From NCBI GenBank assembly GCA_945874095.1, contig CAMCFM010000134.1:1-9141 (forward strand): 9,141 nucleotides of DNA. The letters are read 5' to 3'. Both the position numbers and the translations under genes were made by a program. The notes under the pieces were generated by a model that saw nothing but the letters and a program-made list of their open reading frames with translations, searched no databases and was not told the origin of the DNA. Shown one piece after another: positions 5,949 to 9,141 of the stretch (its first letter is position 1; each line of letters opens with the position of its first letter). This DNA comes from Candidatus Kuenenia stuttgartensis. Lineage in GTDB: Bacteria > Planctomycetota > Planctomycetia > Isosphaerales > Isosphaeraceae.

Positions 5949-7304
5949 ATGACTATACCCAAGCCACGGAAACTTGCCGAACTGGTTTTAAAATCAGGGC
6001 TTGCGATCGTCTCATGTCTATTTATGGATCTGTTGACTCCCTCCATTTCCGCCCAGGAGCCACCAGTGGAGGTCGAGGTGATCGCCGTCCCTGAGGCTGA
6101 ACAGCCTGTCGAGTCTCAGGTTCCACCTCCCCTGCCCGCTGCTCCGATGGTCAATCAAAGTCGAGGTAGCGGAACTGGCCGATTTGGTCAACCTGGTCCG
6201 CGATCAGGTGTCTCTAGCTCAGAACCCGTTTATTTGAGTCGTGAAACTCCCTTGTTCGAACGTGCCCGTCAAGCACTTCAGTTCGATGAATCCGCTTCGG
6301 GAAGGCCTCTTGAAGGCGCTGGCAGATTCGGTCAGCCTGGGCCTCGTGAATATGGAGACATGGAAGAAGCTCCAGGGTTTCTCGATGTCCTCTTCCCTGA
6401 AAAGACGCGTAGAATTCGTGAGCGATATCGTAATCAACCAGAAGATGGCGAAGCTCAGGAACCCGCCGATGACGAATTGCCACCCACCTTCCTGACACGC
6501 CTGAATACGCTCTTTTTCAGCCAGGTGCTGGCCGATGCAACCCTCCCCTTCTCCATCCGTAACCCAGGCCCTGACTCGGCAAATTTCCCGAACTCTGCCT
6601 ATACCATCGAACGTGGCCATATCTATCTCGAAACCCAGCCGGTTCAAGTCTCTGGCCCTTCCAACGTTCAGGCCTATAACTACAATGCAGGCTATCTCTT
6701 ACGGTTCGGCCTCACCGACCGTGTCGAGTTTCGCCTGTTCTCAAACGGCCCGACTTATTTTTCCCGCTATGACGGCAACAAACGCACCGGCGTCGGCCCT
6801 GCAGATTACGCCACTGGCTGGTCGCCCATTTTTATCGACTTTAAAGTCAATTTCTGGGAACAGCGCATCCGGTCATTCATGCCTGCTATGGGTATGGAAG
6901 TTTATATGAGCACAGCCACGGGTTCAAGCCAGTTCCAAAGCGGTGTACAAGGTGCAATCAACCTTCTATTCGATTACAACTTCGGCAACGATTGGAATTT
7001 CGAATGGAATATCGGCCTCCAGAATGCAAACACCAGCGCTCCACGCCTTGGCAACGTCTATGTGCCTCAGTTTAATGCTCAGTGGTCAATTCAAAAAGCG
7101 GTGACAGAAGATCTTGCGTTTTTTGTCCAGGGCTATTTCAACGACGCTGCTTTACCAAGCTACGGCGGTAATACCGTTGTCGGTGCTGGAGCACTCTATT
7201 ATATCGGAAAGAAATGGAGCACCTGGGGCAATTATAATGTCGGTGTCGAAAAATACGCTGGCCCAGCTTTTACATATAACTGGGGCTTCGCCTACGCATT
7301 TTAA
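5949..7304 (+). CDS. Exported outer-membrane-barrel-like protein (MetA-pathway/transporter-like family)
   Basis: A 451-residue protein from ATG 5949. A TTG at 5907 would add 14 residues ahead of a normal signal peptide, so 5949 is preferred, although neither start has a clear Shine-Dalgarno site. Residues 1-36 form the signal (basic KPRK, hydrophobic core, cleavage after ISAQ). About 37-175 is a Pro/Glu-rich, probably disordered periplasmic linker that contains GRFGQPGPR twice (77-85 and 125-133) and a charged Arg/Glu helix (about 152-170). From about 195 to the end, alternating aromatic and polar strands (for example YLLRFGLTDRVEFRLFSNG, WNFEWNIGLQNAN, LAFFVQGYFND, YNWGFAYAF) look like an outer-membrane beta-barrel. 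The terminal Phe is typical of barrels recognised by the BAM machinery. The strand pattern resembles the putative MetA-pathway phenol-degradation/transporter family (PF13557). Barrel export is an inference by eye; the substrate is unknown. No clear terminator follows. Confidence 0.83.
   Translation: MTIPKPRKLAELVLKSGLAIVSCLFMDLLTPSISAQEPPVEVEVIAVPEAEQPVESQVPPPLPAAPMVNQSRGSGTGRFGQPGPRSGVSSSEPVYLSRETPLFERARQALQFDESASGRPLEGAGRFGQPGPREYGDMEEAPGFLDVLFPEKTRRIRERYRNQPEDGEAQEPADDELPPTFLTRLNTLFFSQVLADATLPFSIRNPGPDSANFPNSAYTIERGHIYLETQPVQVSGPSNVQAYNYNAGYLLRFGLTDRVEFRLFSNGPTYFSRYDGNKRTGVGPADYATGWSPIFIDFKVNFWEQRIRSFMPAMGMEVYMSTATGSSQFQSGVQGAINLLFDYNFGNDWNFEWNIGLQNANTSAPRLGNVYVPQFNAQWSIQKAVTEDLAFFVQGYFNDAALPSYGGNTVVGAGALYYIGKKWSTWGNYNVGVEKYAGPAFTYNWGFAYAF
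6177..6203 (+). repeat. First copy of the GRFGQPGPR motif
   Basis: Encodes GRFGQPGPR (residues 77-85 of the barrel protein), preceded by SGT. The nine residues recur exactly at 6321-6347, while the DNA copies differ at several third positions, which points to selection on the peptide. Confidence 0.85.
6321..6347 (+). repeat. Second copy of the GRFGQPGPR motif
   Basis: Encodes GRFGQPGPR again (residues 125-133), preceded by EGA, 48 residues after the first copy and still within the linker before the barrel. Confidence 0.85.
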
Positions 7305-7582
7305 GTTCGATCAGCCACTTTCACCCGTCTCTGGATATCCAACTGAAACATTCCTGAATCCGGGATTTGGAAGTCTGGATAACAGTCTCTAACCAATTCT
7401 ATCAAGTGGATTTCCAGTCATTTCTTAAAAAAACGGATCTTGCTTGCGAACCGTTCGTTGAGCCTGTACAATTTGAGATGGCCCAAGATCGTAGAGTGGA
7501 TTTGTCGATCAATCCCCTCCTCCCTTCCAACTCTTGTCGGCCCTGTTCCTACCCGCTCAGCCTACAATCCAGAATCAAAGCC
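7305..7582. other. Intergenic region with leader of the PSCyt1 gene
   Basis: A 278-bp gap. No convincing hairpin terminator follows the barrel gene. The region holds the promoter candidate at 7444-7472. The open frame beginning at 7534 is a shadow of the next gene in another frame. Confidence 0.55.
7444..7472 (+). promoter_or_regulatory. Sigma-70-like promoter for the PSCyt1 gene
   Basis: TTGCGA (7444-7449, four of six), an exact 17-base spacer and TACAAT (7467-7472, five of six). It lies about 110 bp before the start codon at 7583, giving a leader of roughly 100 bases. No other good candidate lies in the gap. Confidence 0.5.
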
Positions 7583-9141
7583 ATGAAGCAACGCCAATCC
7601 CATTTGCGCATCCTTTTCGCTGGAACGATGCTTTGGCTCTGTTCCGTAAATACTTTACATGCGGAATCGGAACGGTCGTTTTTCGAGAAGAATATTGCGC
7701 CTTTGCTCTCATCCAGATGCCTGGAATGTCACTCAGGAGATAATCTCAAAGGCGGCCTTGATCTAAGCAATGAAAAGTCTGCGCTCAAGGGTGGTAAAAA
7801 TGGCCCGGCACTTGTTAAAAACAAATTGGATGAAACCTTATTATGGCAGAGAGTTGCTGATAATGAAATGCCGCCCAAAAAACCTCTCACTGCCTCAGAA
7901 AAACAATTACTCGAAACATGGTTGAAATCAGGTGCAAATTGGCCGTCAGGTTCGTTGGACCCATTTCAGTTTACAACCAATTCCCGTGCCGGATTCGACT
8001 GGTGGGCATTCAAACCGATTGATGTAAAACCCGTAAAAATCCCGTCAGGGCAGAATCCAGTCGATTTTTACATCAATCAGGGCTTACAAAAATCAAGGCT
8101 AACGGCAAACCCGATTGCGGCTCCACACGACCTGATCCGTCGATTGCATTATGATTTGACTGGATTGCCACCCACACCTGAAATCGTTGCAGAATTTGTG
8201 GCAGATCCCTCTGAAAAACGATATCGCAAAATCGTCGATCAACTTCTCGCAAGCCCTCGGTTTGGTGAACGCTGGGCACGCCACTGGCTTGACGTTGTTC
8301 GATATGGCGAGAGTCTGGGCTTTGAACGCAATCAACCCAACTTCAAAATCTGGCCATTTCGTGATTGGGTCATTCAGTCCATCAATTCCGACATCCCCTA
8401 TGACCGATTTGTCAAAATGCAAATCGCCGGTGATCTGATCGAGCCTGGACCGACCGGTTCTGCTGCATCAGGATTTCTGGTGGCTGGAGTGCATAACACG
8501 GTTGTCGGAGGCAGTGAACGGATGCGTCTGCTGGCTCGCCAGGACGAACTTGAAGAAAATGCCGGTGTGCTTGGCCAGACATTTCTTGGACTCACCATTC
8601 AGTGCGCCCGCTGTCACGACCACAAATTCGACCCCATTACGAGCCGTGAATATTATAGCGTGATATCGGCGATGGATGGGGTCCAGCATGGTGAAAAGGC
8701 GTTCGCAAAATCACAGAACGAATTGAAAATCAAGTCGCTTGATCAACAGATTCAATTCGGTTACGCCGAACTATCATCCCTTGAAAACTCCGTAAGGCTT
8801 CAGATCAAGACCAAAACGGCAGTCCCAGATGAATCCAATTCGTTACCGAAGCCGTTTTCCATGTGGAAATTTGACGATGGATTAACGGACTCCATCGGGG
8901 AATTGCATGGCGAACTTGTTGGAAACGCCCATCTCGAGTCAGGAGCATTGGTTCTGGATGGTAAAACCGGATACTTCCGGTCAAAAACCTTCAAAAGTAA
9001 ATTTGCCGAAAAAACAATTGAAGTCTGGGCAACTTCAGACGATCTCAATCAGCGTGGAGGTGGATTGATTAGCCTTGAGACCGTCAGCGGCTCGATGTTT
9101 GACTCGATTGTATTTGCCGAGAATGAGCCAAACAAATGGAT
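7583..9141 (+). CDS. Planctomycete PSCyt1-PSCyt2 (DUF1549) protein with LamG-like domain, 3'-truncated
   Basis: 519 codons are visible and the frame is open at the right edge. From ATG 7583: a Sec signal (hydrophobic ILFAGTMLWLC, cleavage near LHA, residue 27); a PSCyt1 c-type cytochrome domain (about 30-125) with the haem motif CLECH (Cys46, Cys49, His50) and the expected Met ligand in NEMPPKK (Met96); and PSCyt2/DUF1549 (about 155-370), with the hallmarks RRLHYDLTGLPPTP (186-199), LLASPRFGERWARHWLDVVRY (221-241, shown in part by family pattern) and a second CARCHDHKFDP (341-351). A probable coiled coil follows (375-412). From about 425 a LamG/concanavalin-like domain begins (MWKFDDGLTDSIGELHGELVG, then LVLDGKTGYF). 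Family members normally continue into PSD1/DUF1553, expected beyond the window. These are exported, probably haem-bearing proteins implicated in polymer breakdown; the reaction is not established. No strong Shine-Dalgarno site precedes the ATG, and the signal peptide decides the start. Confidence 0.93.
   Translation, partial: MKQRQSHLRILFAGTMLWLCSVNTLHAESERSFFEKNIAPLLSSRCLECHSGDNLKGGLDLSNEKSALKGGKNGPALVKNKLDETLLWQRVADNEMPPKKPLTASEKQLLETWLKSGANWPSGSLDPFQFTTNSRAGFDWWAFKPIDVKPVKIPSGQNPVDFYINQGLQKSRLTANPIAAPHDLIRRLHYDLTGLPPTPEIVAEFVADPSEKRYRKIVDQLLASPRFGERWARHWLDVVRYGESLGFERNQPNFKIWPFRDWVIQSINSDIPYDRFVKMQIAGDLIEPGPTGSAASGFLVAGVHNTVVGGSERMRLLARQDELEENAGVLGQTFLGLTIQCARCHDHKFDPITSREYYSVISAMDGVQHGEKAFAKSQNELKIKSLDQQIQFGYAELSSLENSVRLQIKTKTAVPDESNSLPKPFSMWKFDDGLTDSIGELHGELVGNAHLESGALVLDGKTGYFRSKTFKSKFAEKTIEVWATSDDLNQRGGGLISLETVSGSMFDSIVFAENEPNKW

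Noticed and set aside
7534..7743. A 69-residue plus-strand frame at the start of the PSCyt gene.
   Set aside because: It overlaps, in another frame, the signal peptide and CxxCH region of the PSCyt1 protein, which is clearly the real gene.
1..9141. Mobile elements, tRNA genes, toxin-antitoxin pairs or defence systems.
   Set aside because: No transposase, integrase, terminal inverted repeats, cloverleaf or recognisable defence domain was found on either strand.

Overview
The window looks like chromosomal DNA from a planctomycete (Planctomycetaceae-like). The strongest evidence is the right-hand gene, which has the PSCyt1 (c-type cytochrome) plus PSCyt2/DUF1549 architecture expanded almost only in that phylum. 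A Tat-exported ThuA-like protein, several exported proteins of unknown role, long intergenic gaps and mostly weak Shine-Dalgarno sites fit the same picture. No rRNA, tRNA, transposase, phage gene or CRISPR array was seen.

Layout, left to right. (1) 1-411 (+) is the C-terminal half of a major intrinsic protein (aquaporin/glycerol-channel family), cut by the window edge and closed by a hairpin terminator. (2) A gene-free stretch of almost 490 bp contains one bulged hairpin. (3) 899-1810 (+) is a Tat-exported ThuA-domain protein. (4) Two hairpin terminators (1834-1867 and 1901-1940) separate it from converging minus-strand genes. (5) The minus-strand pair is 4902-3946, an exported NTF2/SnoaL-like (DUF4440-type) protein with a C-terminal beta-rich domain, followed 103 bp later by 3842-1965. 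The second gene encodes an exported Gly-rich, Asn-repeat, TPR protein that also ends in a beta-rich domain. (6) About 1 kb (4903-5948) has no convincing gene but holds promoter-like and hairpin signals and one weak small ORF. (7) 5949-7304 (+) is an exported protein with a Pro-rich linker and a C-terminal outer-membrane-barrel-like domain. (8) From 7583 to beyond the right edge (+) lies the PSCyt1-PSCyt2 protein, which enters a LamG-like domain before it is cut.

Functionally the window is an export-heavy neighbourhood: nearly every complete gene has a Sec or Tat signal. Nothing seen joins all of these genes into one pathway. Each plus-strand gene appears to be its own transcription unit, and only the minus-strand pair could be an operon. 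No unmistakably new system was found. The best leads are the seven-unit Asn-rich repeat protein, the repeated nine-residue GRFGQPGPR motif in the barrel protein, the missing selectivity-filter arginine in the MIP channel, and promoter/hairpin signals in the 1-kb gap.
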